Shown here one piece after another: positions 7,951 to 15,736 of a stretch of DNA of 16,184 bases; the first letter of the stretch is position 1, and each line of letters opens with the position of its first letter. The stretch covers positions 1 to 16,184 of the forward strand of contig CAZQOI010000066.1 in the NCBI GenBank assembly GCA_964594905.1, read 5' to 3'. Both the position numbers and the translations under genes were made by a program. The notes under the pieces are model-generated. The model was given only the letters and a program-made list of their open reading frames with translations, did not search any database and had not been told where the DNA came from. The stretch comes from Granulosicoccus sp964594905 (GTDB lineage Bacteria; Pseudomonadota; Gammaproteobacteria; Granulosicoccales; Granulosicoccaceae).

Positions 7951-7997
7951 CTATTTCTAAAAGATCCTGTTTATGGCGTGTGTTAACATTAACATTC
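7951..7997. promoter_or_regulatory. Divergent gluconate promoter with operator-like inverted repeat
   Basis: The 47 bases between the divergent lactonase and gluconokinase starts contain a perfect inverted repeat, TGTTAA-CA-TTAACA, at 7981-7994. Its size and TGTTA/TAACA ends resemble operators of LacI-type regulators such as GntR, which control gluconate genes in enteric bacteria. It ends only 3 bases before the gluconokinase ATG, so that gene has no Shine-Dalgarno sequence and its transcript may be leaderless or start very close to the ATG. No regulator of this type is encoded in the window. Confidence 0.5.
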
Positions 7998-8531
7998 ATG
8001 AACACCCAGTCGCAGCTAGTTATCGTCATGGGCGTTGCCGGTTGTGGCAAGTCCACAATAGCCGAACATCTAGCAAAATGTCTCAACGCTGGTTTTTACG
8101 ACGGAGATGATCTTCACCCGGCCAGCAATATTGAAAAAATGTCCCAAGGCATACCACTAACCGATAGTGATCGGCTTCCATGGCTCGAAGCACTTCGGGA
8201 CCATGCCATTGAGCAATCTCAACACTATCAGACGTATGTCATTGCCTGCTCGGCACTCAAGCAACAATACAGGGATATTCTGAATCAGGCAGGTAGCGTC
8301 TTTTATGTTTTTTTAGACGGATCACGAGAACTGATCAGCTCTCGTATGCACAAGCGCACTGGACACTTCATGCCAGAAACCTTACTCGACAGTCAATTCG
8401 ATACGCTTGAAGATCCTCGGCAAGAGGCAAACGTGGTGACCATCAACATTGAGCCCTTACCTGATGCCATAGCTGCAAACGCTGCAGCCGCACTGAATAG
8501 CCTCGATAACTTCATTTCAATCAAACGCTAA
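7998..8531 (+). CDS. gntK: Gluconokinase
   Basis: It phosphorylates D-gluconate with ATP to 6-phosphogluconate in the cytoplasm. The 177-residue protein has the standard length and motifs: P-loop GVAGCGKST at 12-20, the gluconate-site segment FYDGDDLHPASNIEKMSQGIPL (33-54) followed by DSDRLPWL, CSALKQQYRD (84-93) and MHKRTGHFMP (117-126). ATG 7998 is the start because the P-loop begins 12 residues later, as in E. coli GntK, while the frame upstream (to 7686) runs through the divergent lactonase gene and is its shadow. No Shine-Dalgarno sequence precedes the ATG; an inverted repeat occupies that place. First gene of an operon with the hydroxyacid dehydrogenase (26-base gap) and gnd, whose product uses the kinase product directly. 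Confidence 0.95.
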   Translation: MNTQSQLVIVMGVAGCGKSTIAEHLAKCLNAGFYDGDDLHPASNIEKMSQGIPLTDSDRLPWLEALRDHAIEQSQHYQTYVIACSALKQQYRDILNQAGSVFYVFLDGSRELISSRMHKRTGHFMPETLLDSQFDTLEDPRQEANVVTINIEPLPDAIAANAAAALNSLDNFISIKR

Positions 8532-8557
8532 TAGAAAAACGGACAACACAACTGACG

Positions 8558-9499
8558 ATGAGCCAACACCTACTTCTTATCGGTCCCTTACTTCCATCGG
8601 TCATGGAAACTTTGGAAACCACCTATACAGTTCATCGTTATTGGGAAGCGAAGGATAAAACAGAATTACTAAATAGAATTAGCTCAGATTGTGTTGGCGT
8701 CGTGACAGATGGGGGAAGCGGAGTATCAGCTGATATTCTCGAGGCTTTACCAAACCGACAAATCGTTGCTGTATTCGGTGTTGGTGTAGATGCCGTTGAT
8801 CGCGACTACTGCGCAAAGCACAACATTCCCGTCACCAATACACCTGATGTTTTAAGTGATGACGTAGCTGATCTGGCAATAGCACTGGCCTTGGCTACCT
8901 GCAGACAACTAGTCACCGGAGACCAGTACGCCAGATCCGGTCTGTGGCCAACCGAAGGCGCTATGCCCCTAACCACTCGCATGATGGGAAAACGCGCAGG
9001 TATTTTCGGTCTAGGCAGTATAGGCAATGCATTAGCCAAACGGCTTGAAGGGTTTGATATGTCTATCAGTTATTGCAATCGCAGTAAAAGAACAGATGTA
9101 TCTTACGACTACAAGGCAACCGTTACAGAGCTTGCTCGTGACTGTGATTTTCTTTTCGTCACAGCATCAGCTTCAAGCGACGCTATCAAGGCTGTTAACG
9201 AAGCGGTACTAAACGCCTTGGGTGCCGACGGTTATCTGATTAATGTTTCTCGCGGCAGCCTGGTTGATGAGCCAGTACTAGTGGATTTTCTTGTCAACAA
9301 CAAGATCAAAGGCGCCGGCCTTGATGTTTTTGAGGATGAACCGAGAATTCCCGAAGCACTTTTCACACTATCCAATGTTGTACTACAACCGCACAATGCC
9401 AGTGGCACCTGGGAAACACGAGCGGCCATGGGGCAACTGGTGCTCGACAATCTAGAAGCACACTTTGCCGGCAAATCACTGATCACTCAAATAAGTTGA
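8558..9499 (+). CDS. D-2-hydroxyacid dehydrogenase (glyoxylate/hydroxypyruvate or 2-ketogluconate reductase type)
   Basis: A 313-residue NAD(P)-dependent D-isomer-specific 2-hydroxyacid dehydrogenase. The nucleotide-binding motif is GLGSIG at 151-156 and the catalytic triad is complete: Arg232 in INVSRGSLVDE, Glu261 in LDVFEDEP and His279 in LQPHNASGT. The VTNTPDVLSDDVADLAI stretch (92-108) and the C-terminal NLEAHFAGKSL are close to the plant HPR2-like hydroxypyruvate/glyoxylate reductase branch as I recall it. After the glycine motif NRSKR (174-178) places basic residues where an NADPH phosphate would sit, so NADPH is likely. Its place between gluconokinase and gnd suggests it may reduce 2-ketogluconate to gluconate, but that is inference from context. 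It starts 26 bases after gntK and ends 4 bases before gnd, so translation is probably coupled. Confidence 0.9.
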   Translation: MSQHLLLIGPLLPSVMETLETTYTVHRYWEAKDKTELLNRISSDCVGVVTDGGSGVSADILEALPNRQIVAVFGVGVDAVDRDYCAKHNIPVTNTPDVLSDDVADLAIALALATCRQLVTGDQYARSGLWPTEGAMPLTTRMMGKRAGIFGLGSIGNALAKRLEGFDMSISYCNRSKRTDVSYDYKATVTELARDCDFLFVTASASSDAIKAVNEAVLNALGADGYLINVSRGSLVDEPVLVDFLVNNKIKGAGLDVFEDEPRIPEALFTLSNVVLQPHNASGTWETRAAMGQLVLDNLEAHFAGKSLITQIS

Positions 9500-9503
9500 A
9501 ATC

Positions 9504-10964
9504 ATGAGTCAAGCACAAATAAGCGATATCGCCGTAATCGGACTGGCCGTCATGGGCCAGAACCTGATACTCAACATGAACGATCACGGCTTTCGGGTTA
9601 CTGCCTACAACCGAACCTACAGCAAGACAGAAGAATTTCTTGCAGAGCGTGCTGCAAATACCCTTATCAGCGGTGCAGAAACATTAGAAGAGATGGTCGA
9701 ATCTCTCAGCAAGCCACGTAAGATAATGCTGATGGTGAAGGCAGGCGGCGCTGTTGATGCTGTTATTGACAGTCTTTTACCGCTAATCGACAAAGGAGAC
9801 GTAATCATCGATGGTGGTAATTCAAATTTTCCAGATACCGAACGTCGTGCTTCAACGTTAAAACAAAAAGGCATTCTTTATGTTGGCAGTGGCGTTTCCG
9901 GTGGCGAAGAAGGTGCACGTCACGGTCCTTCATTAATGCCCGGTGGACACAAAGATGCCTGGCCACTGATCAAACCCATTTTTCAAGAGATAGCAGCAAA
10001 AACTGATAAGGGTGAACCCTGCTGCGATTGGGTTGGCGATGGTGGCGCTGGGCACTTTGTAAAAATGGTGCACAACGGCATCGAGTACGGAGACATGCAG
10101 CTAATTTGTGAGGCATATCATTTCATGTCAGCTGCATTGGGAATGGACAACGCTGCCATGCAAAAAACGTTTGCCGACTGGAACCGTGGCAAACTCGACA
10201 GTTATCTCATCGAGATCAGCGCCGATATTCTTGACTTCAAAACACCCGATGGCAAGGGGTATGTTGTTGACACAATATTGGACAAGGCAGGTCAAAAAGG
10301 CACGGGAAAGTGGACCGGTATCAACGCACTTGAACTTGGCATTCCGTTAACACTGATCGGCGAAGCAGTATTTGCAAGAGCGCTGTCAGCACTAAAAGAC
10401 GAGAGAGTCGTTGCAGCCAATATCTTGAAAGGCCCTGATGATACAAAGCTAACTGACACGGACAGCTGGATTGAAACTCTGGGACACGCACTGTTTGCAG
10501 CGAAGATCGTGTCTTACACTCAAGGTTATATGCTGATGCGTGCTGCTGCCGAGGAATACGGCTGGCAGTTGCAATACGGCGCAATCGCGCAAATGTGGCG
10601 AGGTGGCTGCATCATTCGATCTGCGTTTCTCGATGACATCAAAGCCGCATTCGACAAGCAACCAGAACTCGCAAACCTCCTGATTGATGACTACTTCAGG
10701 GACCGTATACATGAGTCACAAAGTGACTGGCGTAAACTAGTAGCGGCAGCTGTTAGCGTTGGCATTCCAACACCTGCGATGAGTTCGGCATTGGCATTCT
10801 ACGATGGATATCGTACCGATCGTTTACCGGCAAATTTACTACAAGCGCAACGCGACTATTTTGGCGCGCACACGTACCAAAAACTCGGTGGCGATGGCAG
10901 TTGGCATCACACCGACTGGATAGGCAGTGGAGGCGGTGTATCAAGCTCCAGCTATAACGCGTAA
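9504..10964 (+). CDS. gnd: 6-phosphogluconate dehydrogenase, decarboxylating
   Basis: It oxidatively decarboxylates 6-phosphogluconate to ribulose 5-phosphate and CO2 in the pentose phosphate pathway. The 486-residue protein is full length. It has the dinucleotide fold GLAVMG (13-18), NRTYSK (36-41, with the Arg-Thr pair of NADP-using enzymes), GVSGGEEGARHGPSLMPGG (130-148) and the active-site block HFVKMVHNGIEY (184-195), where Lys187 and Glu194 match catalytic Lys183 and Glu190 of the E. coli and sheep enzymes. KGTGKWT (265-271), IAQMWRGGCIIRS (361-373) and QRDYFGAHTYQ (449-459) complete the signature of the long homodimeric form. The start is 4 bases after the dehydrogenase stop. It consumes the product of gntK in the same operon. 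No edd or eda gene is present, so the route here favours pentose phosphate over Entner-Doudoroff. Confidence 0.97.
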   Translation: MSQAQISDIAVIGLAVMGQNLILNMNDHGFRVTAYNRTYSKTEEFLAERAANTLISGAETLEEMVESLSKPRKIMLMVKAGGAVDAVIDSLLPLIDKGDVIIDGGNSNFPDTERRASTLKQKGILYVGSGVSGGEEGARHGPSLMPGGHKDAWPLIKPIFQEIAAKTDKGEPCCDWVGDGGAGHFVKMVHNGIEYGDMQLICEAYHFMSAALGMDNAAMQKTFADWNRGKLDSYLIEISADILDFKTPDGKGYVVDTILDKAGQKGTGKWTGINALELGIPLTLIGEAVFARALSALKDERVVAANILKGPDDTKLTDTDSWIETLGHALFAAKIVSYTQGYMLMRAAAEEYGWQLQYGAIAQMWRGGCIIRSAFLDDIKAAFDKQPELANLLIDDYFRDRIHESQSDWRKLVAAAVSVGIPTPAMSSALAFYDGYRTDRLPANLLQAQRDYFGAHTYQKLGGDGSWHHTDWIGSGGGVSSSSYNA

Positions 10965-10990
10965 GAATCGAATACTAATGCTCGCAGGAA

Positions 10991-11875
10991 TCAGCTAAGC
11001 AGAATAGCGAGAACGATTGGCAGATAGGCAAGTGAGGCGACATGCGTGACGAGGATCATGCCGGAGACTTCACTGCTGTCGCGTCCGTGCCGAACTGCCA
11101 ACAGATAGTTGAACACCGCGACCGGTACGATCGTTTCTATGATCAATACGCCGCGAGCAACGCCTTCTAACTGAAATAGTTCAGCAATACCAAAACCAAC
11201 CAATGCGGCCAAGCCGGTGCGCACGGCTGACCAAAAGAGGTTTGATGGAAGTTGTGATGCTCGCATTCCAGCCAGACTCACACCTAGAGTAATTAGCATA
11301 ACCGGGATAACGAGCTGACCGAGCAGCTGAGTCGTTTCCATAACAAAGGCTGGAGGAGTCCATTCAGTCGCACGAACCAATACGCCAATCCAGATAGCAT
11401 GCAAGATTGGTGATTTCAGCAAACGTTTGATACTGGCACTACCTGAATAAATGGCATCACCAAAACTGAACAACAAGACACACTGCACAGCAAAGTATGT
11501 CATCGCATAAGCGAGACCCTCTTCCCCATACGCCAACAGGCATACCGGTAAACCAAGATTTCCTGTGTTTCCTACCACAAGCGCGATACACAGACGCCAA
11601 TCTTTGCCCGCCAGTTTAAGTGAGACAATAGATACGACGGTGAACACTATATGCAATGCCAGAGTCGCCATCGCCATAACACCAAGCTCAGCTATCGACA
11701 CACTGGAGCTAGCCAGGGTGTGAAATAGCAATGGGGGCATACCCACGTTGAGAACCAGTGTCGTCACGAAGTCCACTGGAAAAACCGGACCGCGATGAAA
11801 CCAGACAAGACCGATCGACGCCAGAATGATTCCAGGCGCCAATATGGTCAAAATTTGTAGGGATAGAGCGGACAC
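10991..11875 (-). CDS. AEC-family (auxin efflux carrier type) transporter
   Basis: An inner-membrane protein of 294 residues with about ten hydrophobic segments in two repeats, typical of bacterial AEC permeases. Family markers are LNVGMPPLLFHTLA (43-56), the broken-helix motif VVGNTGNLGLPVCLLAYGEEGLAYAM, and LLGQLVIPVMLITLGVSLAG in the second half. Bacterial members export or import organic acids such as malate or malonate; the substrate here is unknown. The start is GTG 11875, which begins the first hydrophobic helix directly; no good ribosome site precedes it. The gene converges on gnd with a 26-base gap and diverges from pilY1, so it probably has its own promoter. An interrupted inverted repeat TGAGT-N6-ACTCA at 11903-11918 lies 28 bases upstream and could be a control site. 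Confidence 0.88.
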   Translation of the reverse strand: MSALSLQILTILAPGIILASIGLVWFHRGPVFPVDFVTTLVLNVGMPPLLFHTLASSSVSIAELGVMAMATLALHIVFTVVSIVSLKLAGKDWRLCIALVVGNTGNLGLPVCLLAYGEEGLAYAMTYFAVQCVLLFSFGDAIYSGSASIKRLLKSPILHAIWIGVLVRATEWTPPAFVMETTQLLGQLVIPVMLITLGVSLAGMRASQLPSNLFWSAVRTGLAALVGFGIAELFQLEGVARGVLIIETIVPVAVFNYLLAVRHGRDSSEVSGMILVTHVASLAYLPIVLAILLS

Positions 11876-12212
11876 AAAACGCGAGCTTATGATTGAGGTC
11901 GATGAGTATACTGACTCAACTCATAGCGCGGGCAGCTTAAACTGCCTGCGACCACTTTTCATCTCGTGCGGTGTGTTGACGTCAACGCTCTCTTAAATCA
12001 AGCCTTTACAAAAAGGTTTGACGTCTATCAATTAATTCTCAGATAAATCGACTGATTCACAAAACTGTCAGGCCCGACTCAAAGAGCCAATAATTCAATT
12101 CAAGACGGTTAGCAGAGTGGCCGCCTACGCGAGTAGACCACTACTTTTCCCGCTGGGCTTTGCTCCCAGCTGGACGATACCCGTGGCTCATGTGGAATGA
12201 CAAGGAGAAATA
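11876..12212. promoter_or_regulatory. Intergenic region with pilY1 promoter candidate and paired TTGACGTC elements
   Basis: This 337-base region holds no gene. A sigma70-like promoter for pilY1 can be drawn as TTGACG at 12018-12023, an 18-base spacer, and GATAAA at 12042-12047. The octamer TTGACGTC occurs twice, at 11976-11983 and 12018-12025, exactly 42 bases apart. The first copy is part of a perfect 12-base palindrome, GTTGACGTCAAC (11975-11986). No sigma54 -24/-12 element was found. Pilus-gene regulation is plausible, but no binding protein is identified. Confidence 0.4.
12116..12170 (+). ncRNA. Possible folded 5' leader of pilY1
   Basis: Three helices can be drawn in the RNA. AGTGG (12116-12120) pairs with CCACT (12138-12142). 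Nested inside it, CTAC (12125-12128) pairs with GTAG (12133-12136), closing a GCGA loop of the GNRA type. Downstream, GCTGGG (12152-12157) pairs with CCCAGC (12165-12170). An alternative hairpin AGTAG (12132-12136) with CTACT (12141-12145) excludes the first two, so two folds compete. The element ends 42 bases before the start codon. I could not match it to the c-di-GMP riboswitch consensus or to a tRNA. Confidence 0.3.
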
Positions 12213-15200
12213 GTGGTGAAACTACTCAAGACACGTCCGACTTGCCAGGCCCTATGTGCCGCTGCTGTCTCGGCCACGTTGTTTAGCGCGCCGGTTCTCG
12301 CAGATGATATTGACGTTTATACGTCGCAGATTTCATCTCAGCAAAGACCTAATCTCCTATTCGTACTCGATTACTCTGGCAGTATGGGTGATTCAATCAC
12401 CAAGGCTGATGGTACAAGCGATACAAAAATCAATATCTTGAAAGAAGCGATGACGGACGTCATGGAGGCGAACTACAATCGCCTCAATGTTGGACTCGGT
12501 TCGATGTATTCAAGTGATCCTTCTGGTATCAAATGGCCAATTAGCCCACTCGACGGCGACGCAAGTGATGTAGATCCGGCCATAACCGGAACTTTTTCAT
12601 CTCGCGACATCATGCTCGATATGATCTTGTCAGAGAATGAAGGTAGTTCAACTGCCACAGTAGATGCATTAGTTGAAGCCGCTCAGTACTTCTCAGGTTC
12701 GGCTGTTACTCACGACGATAACGATGTATTTTATGTAAATCGTCATCGACCCGACGTCTGGGACGATGTCGCAAACCGCTATGTGGGCGGTGATTCAAGA
12801 GCATCGAACCCAGCTAGCTATACGCCACGTGATGCTTTCAAAGTAGGTGCGTCACTCCCAGGATATTATAGCTATTGCCAAATTCGCAACATAGACAGCG
12901 GGAATGCCGAGAACACGGACGGTGACGACGTCTTTGATTTGACAGGCGCAGACCCAAACAGCTCCTGTTTACAAGCATCGCGGATCTATTACGATTGTGA
13001 TTACAGCGGGCCTAGAAACGCTGGTTCAAATGAAGGTGGAAGCTTTGGTGCAAGAGATGCACTGCTAAATTGCAAATACGAACACGAAGATGCTTGGATT
13101 CAACCAAGCTACAACTCTCCTATTGCAAATGAATGCCAAGCCAATGCAATTGTTCTGATTTCTGATGGCCGCCCAACAACTCGCAATACTGGGCCATCAC
13201 TGGATGCAATGGCAGGTAAGCCACATTCTAGTTGTGAGGATCTCAGCTCAACAATTTTCTCAACCGCTGCCAGTGATCAACAGGACGGTAACTGTGGACC
13301 AGAAATAGTCAAGAAGCTAGCCACGACACCACAGGTTGATTCAATCACCGACAGCTTTGTACAAACGTACACGGTGGGATTCGATGTTGGAGACTATGGT
13401 CAGGACTATCTGGAAAGNNNNNNNNNNNNNNNNNNNNNNNNNNNNNNNNNNNNNNNNNNNNNNNNNNNNNNNNNNNNNNNNNNNNNNNNNNNNNNNNNNN
13501 NNNNNNNNNNNNNNNNNAAACGTACACGGTGGGATTCGATGTTGGAGACTATGGTCAGGACTATCTGGAAAGGCTAGCCCTCGAAGGTGATGGCAGATTC
13601 TTCAATGCTGAAAAACCTTCAGATCTCACTACCGCACTTGATGAAATTATTTTTGAAGTTCTCGGAGGTTCTGAGAGTTTCACCGAGTTATCTCTGGATA
13701 TCAGCAAAGCCAATTTTTCACATGACAATAGAACCTACTTCAGCCTGTTTAAACCGAGTGCAGACCGTCACTGGGAAGGTAATCTGAAAGGGTACTATCT
13801 GAATCAATCTGGTTTACAGGACCTCAACAACGCAGCAGCAACTGCTGTGGGCACTGACGGCATACTGCGCTTCGCGGATACAGCCCAAAGTTTCTGGTCG
13901 GATATCGCGGATGGTGATGAAGTCACATCTGGTGGTGCTAACGAACAATTACTCAGCGGAACACGAAACATCTACACCTACACGGGCAATACAATCCCTG
14001 CCACAGGTGTTGATTTGTCGAGCAGTGCTGACTACGAACTTGATTCCGGCAATGCAAATATAACGGATGTACTTCTCGGACTCCCCGCAGGATCAGCATC
14101 CAGAGATGAGTACGCCGATTGGATTCACACAATCCCAATGGGTGCGCCGTTACACAGCAAGGCCGTCACTATCGACTACCCAACACAGCGAGTGGTTTAT
14201 GTTATGACCAATCAAGGCTTGCTGCATGCAATCGATGCAACCAAGCCAAACGCTGCTGACCCAGACGACACCACCGGCGGAGAAGAACTCTTCGCGTTCA
14301 TGCCAAAGAGATTGTTGGCGAACGTATCCAGAATGGTGGCCAATGATCCAGCTGATGGTCATATTTATGGTCTCGATGGACAAATAACACCATGGCACGA
14401 CGATACCAATAACGATGGGATCGTCAATAATAGCGAGGAAGTTTTACTGGTATTCGGTATGCGCCGTGGTGGTGATTCTTACTATGCAATGGATGTTACC
14501 GATCCGAGTAGCCCAACACTAAAGTGGGAGATCAATGGCAGTCAAGCCGACTTTGCCGATCTTGGCGAGACTTGGTCACGTATGTCACTTATCACGGTCA
14601 ATAAGAACGGTGTAGACACTGACGTTCTGGCATTTGGTGGTGGTTACGATGCGGCGACTTTGGACCCTGAAACATCCCCGGTTGCATCTAAAGGTGCTGC
14701 CATTTACATGGTTGACCGAACTGGTTCACGGGTGTGGAAGGCTGACAGTAGCAACGACTCAAACCTTCAATATGCAATACCTTCAGACCTGACCATTATC
14801 GATTCTGATATGGATGGCCGGGCTGATCGAATTTACGTGGGCGACTTTGGTGGTCAAATCTGGCGTGTCGACTTCGACAATATCAACAACACGCCATCAG
14901 TGAAACGATTCGCCAATCTTGACGATAACGATCATCAGCCAATTTTCTATCCACCTAGTGTTGCTTACAATCAGGCTAGCCCTGCGAACTTTCTCTCAAT
15001 AACGGTAGGCACTGGCAACAGAACCAATCCTTTGCTAGAGGGACAGGTCAACAATTTCTATATGCTTAGAGATCTCGATGTTGATCAAGGCCCACCTGCG
15101 AACACATCTAATACAATTCTAAGTTCGAATTTATATGATACGACCAATAACAATATTGCGTCTCTTGATGCCACTGTTTCGCAAACCGCACGAAACGCAC

Positions 15201-15622
15201 TGGCAAGTGCTGACGGCTGGAAAGTCGCGCTTGATGCAGGTGAGAAATCACTTTCAAACGTTGTAACGTTTGAAGGAAAAATACTAGCGACAACTTTTCA
15301 GGTCGATGCGGCAGCATCAGCCGACCCATGCGCGTTTGTATCTCAAGGCAGCTTGTACATCATGGATCTTGAAACAGGCAAGCCAATCAGGTTCTTTGCT
15401 GATGGCTCAGAAAATACCGGCACTCTGGTAGCAGCTGATCGCAAGAAAGCACTGAAGACCAATGGGATTCCACCCGCACCACAAATCATTTTTCCACAGC
15501 CCGATCCAGATACGAATGCTCTTTTGGGAGGTACTGAGGGTAATGTCAAGGTCGTGGTGGGTATAGAGACAGTTGACGTGATCAACAAGAACCTACTGAG
15601 AGTTTACTGGCACGCTAAATAG
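12213..15622 (+). CDS. pilY1: PilY1-type type IV pilus tip/biogenesis protein, interrupted by an assembly gap
   Basis: PilY1 sits at type IV pilus tips and is required for pilus biogenesis, adhesion and surface sensing. GTG 12213 has GGAG 5 bases upstream. A signal peptide (1-30, cleavage after VLA) leads into a von Willebrand A domain with a MIDAS motif, DYSGS (53-57), and Asp318 in LISDGRP; this domain holds seven cysteines. The C-terminal part is a PilC/PilY1 beta-propeller with MGAPLHSKAVTIDYP, VYVMTNQGLLHAIDA and FGMRRGGDSYYAMDV. Two calcium-type loops are visible: DTNNDGIVNNSE (EF-hand-like, 14402-14437) and DSDMDGRAD (14801-14827), which has the ligand spacing of the P. aeruginosa PilY1 site at 851-859. 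As printed the gene is split, 12213-13417 and 13518-15622. Merging the 55-base repeat at the gap gives one frame of 1084 residues. Minor pilin genes, usual neighbours, are absent. Confidence 0.92.
13363..13417 (+). repeat. 55-base direct repeat, left copy at the gap
   Basis: These 55 bases, beginning AAACGTACACGG and ending CTATCTGGAAAG, recur exactly at 13518-13572 directly after the N run. They encode the last strand of the von Willebrand A domain. A repeat that abuts both gap edges and has this length is what a de Bruijn assembler using k=55 leaves at unmerged contig ends. Confidence 0.95.
13418..13517. other. Assembly gap of 100 N
   Basis: Exactly 100 undetermined bases, the conventional placeholder for a gap of unknown length. 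The real gap is probably minus 55 bases, meaning the two contigs overlap. Taken literally, gap plus repeat insert 155 bases, which shifts the reading frame and makes the gene look broken, with a false stop at 13575-13577. Confidence 0.97.
13518..13572 (+). repeat. 55-base direct repeat, right copy at the gap
   Basis: Exact copy of 13363-13417. Deleting this copy and the N run joins left codon 402 to the right part in frame: QTYTVGFDVGDYGQDYLE continues into RLALEGDGRFFNAEKPSDL, a normal end of a von Willebrand A domain. Confidence 0.95.
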
Positions 15623-15635
15623 CCACCTTGGATTG

Positions 15636-15672
15636 GTGATCGAGACCGAAATCAAAAATCGGTCCCGATCAC
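15636..15672 (+). terminator. Strong hairpin between pilY1 and pilU, terminator-like without T-tract
   Basis: Arms of 14 bases (GTGATCGAGACCGA at 15636-15649 and TCGGTCCCGATCAC at 15659-15672) pair with a single A-C mismatch around a 9-base loop. It begins 13 bases after the pilY1 stop and ends 64 bases before the pilU start. No run of T follows on either strand, so it is not a canonical intrinsic terminator. It may reduce read-through, stabilise the pilY1 mRNA end, or be a Rho-linked structure. Confidence 0.55.
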
Positions 15673-15736
15673 TCAACAAGTTCTGATTTCAGCCGATATC
15701 TTTCATATCTCTAATGCTGGCTGGAATCAGAGACAA

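Noticed and set aside
7686..7997. Extended N-terminus of gluconokinase
   Set aside because: This part is antisense to the lactonase gene, and the kinase P-loop is already at the normal distance from ATG 7998.
12100..12200. c-di-GMP riboswitch or tRNA upstream of pilY1
   Set aside because: The conserved GEMM core segments are absent in order on either strand, and no cloverleaf with a T-arm can be drawn.
13363..13572. A true tandem duplication or mobile-element target duplication around the gap
   Set aside because: A 55-base duplication abutting both edges of a 100-N placeholder and restoring frame when collapsed is better explained by unmerged contig ends. Target duplications are normally far shorter.
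12213..13577. A 454-residue protein reading through the N run to a stop at 13577
   Set aside because: The part after the Ns is the repeat read in the wrong frame; it exists only because of the assembly artefact.
14462..14477. RGD integrin-binding motif as in P. aeruginosa PilY1
   Set aside because: The residues are RRGGD, not RGD; this is the generally conserved propeller motif FGMRRGG.
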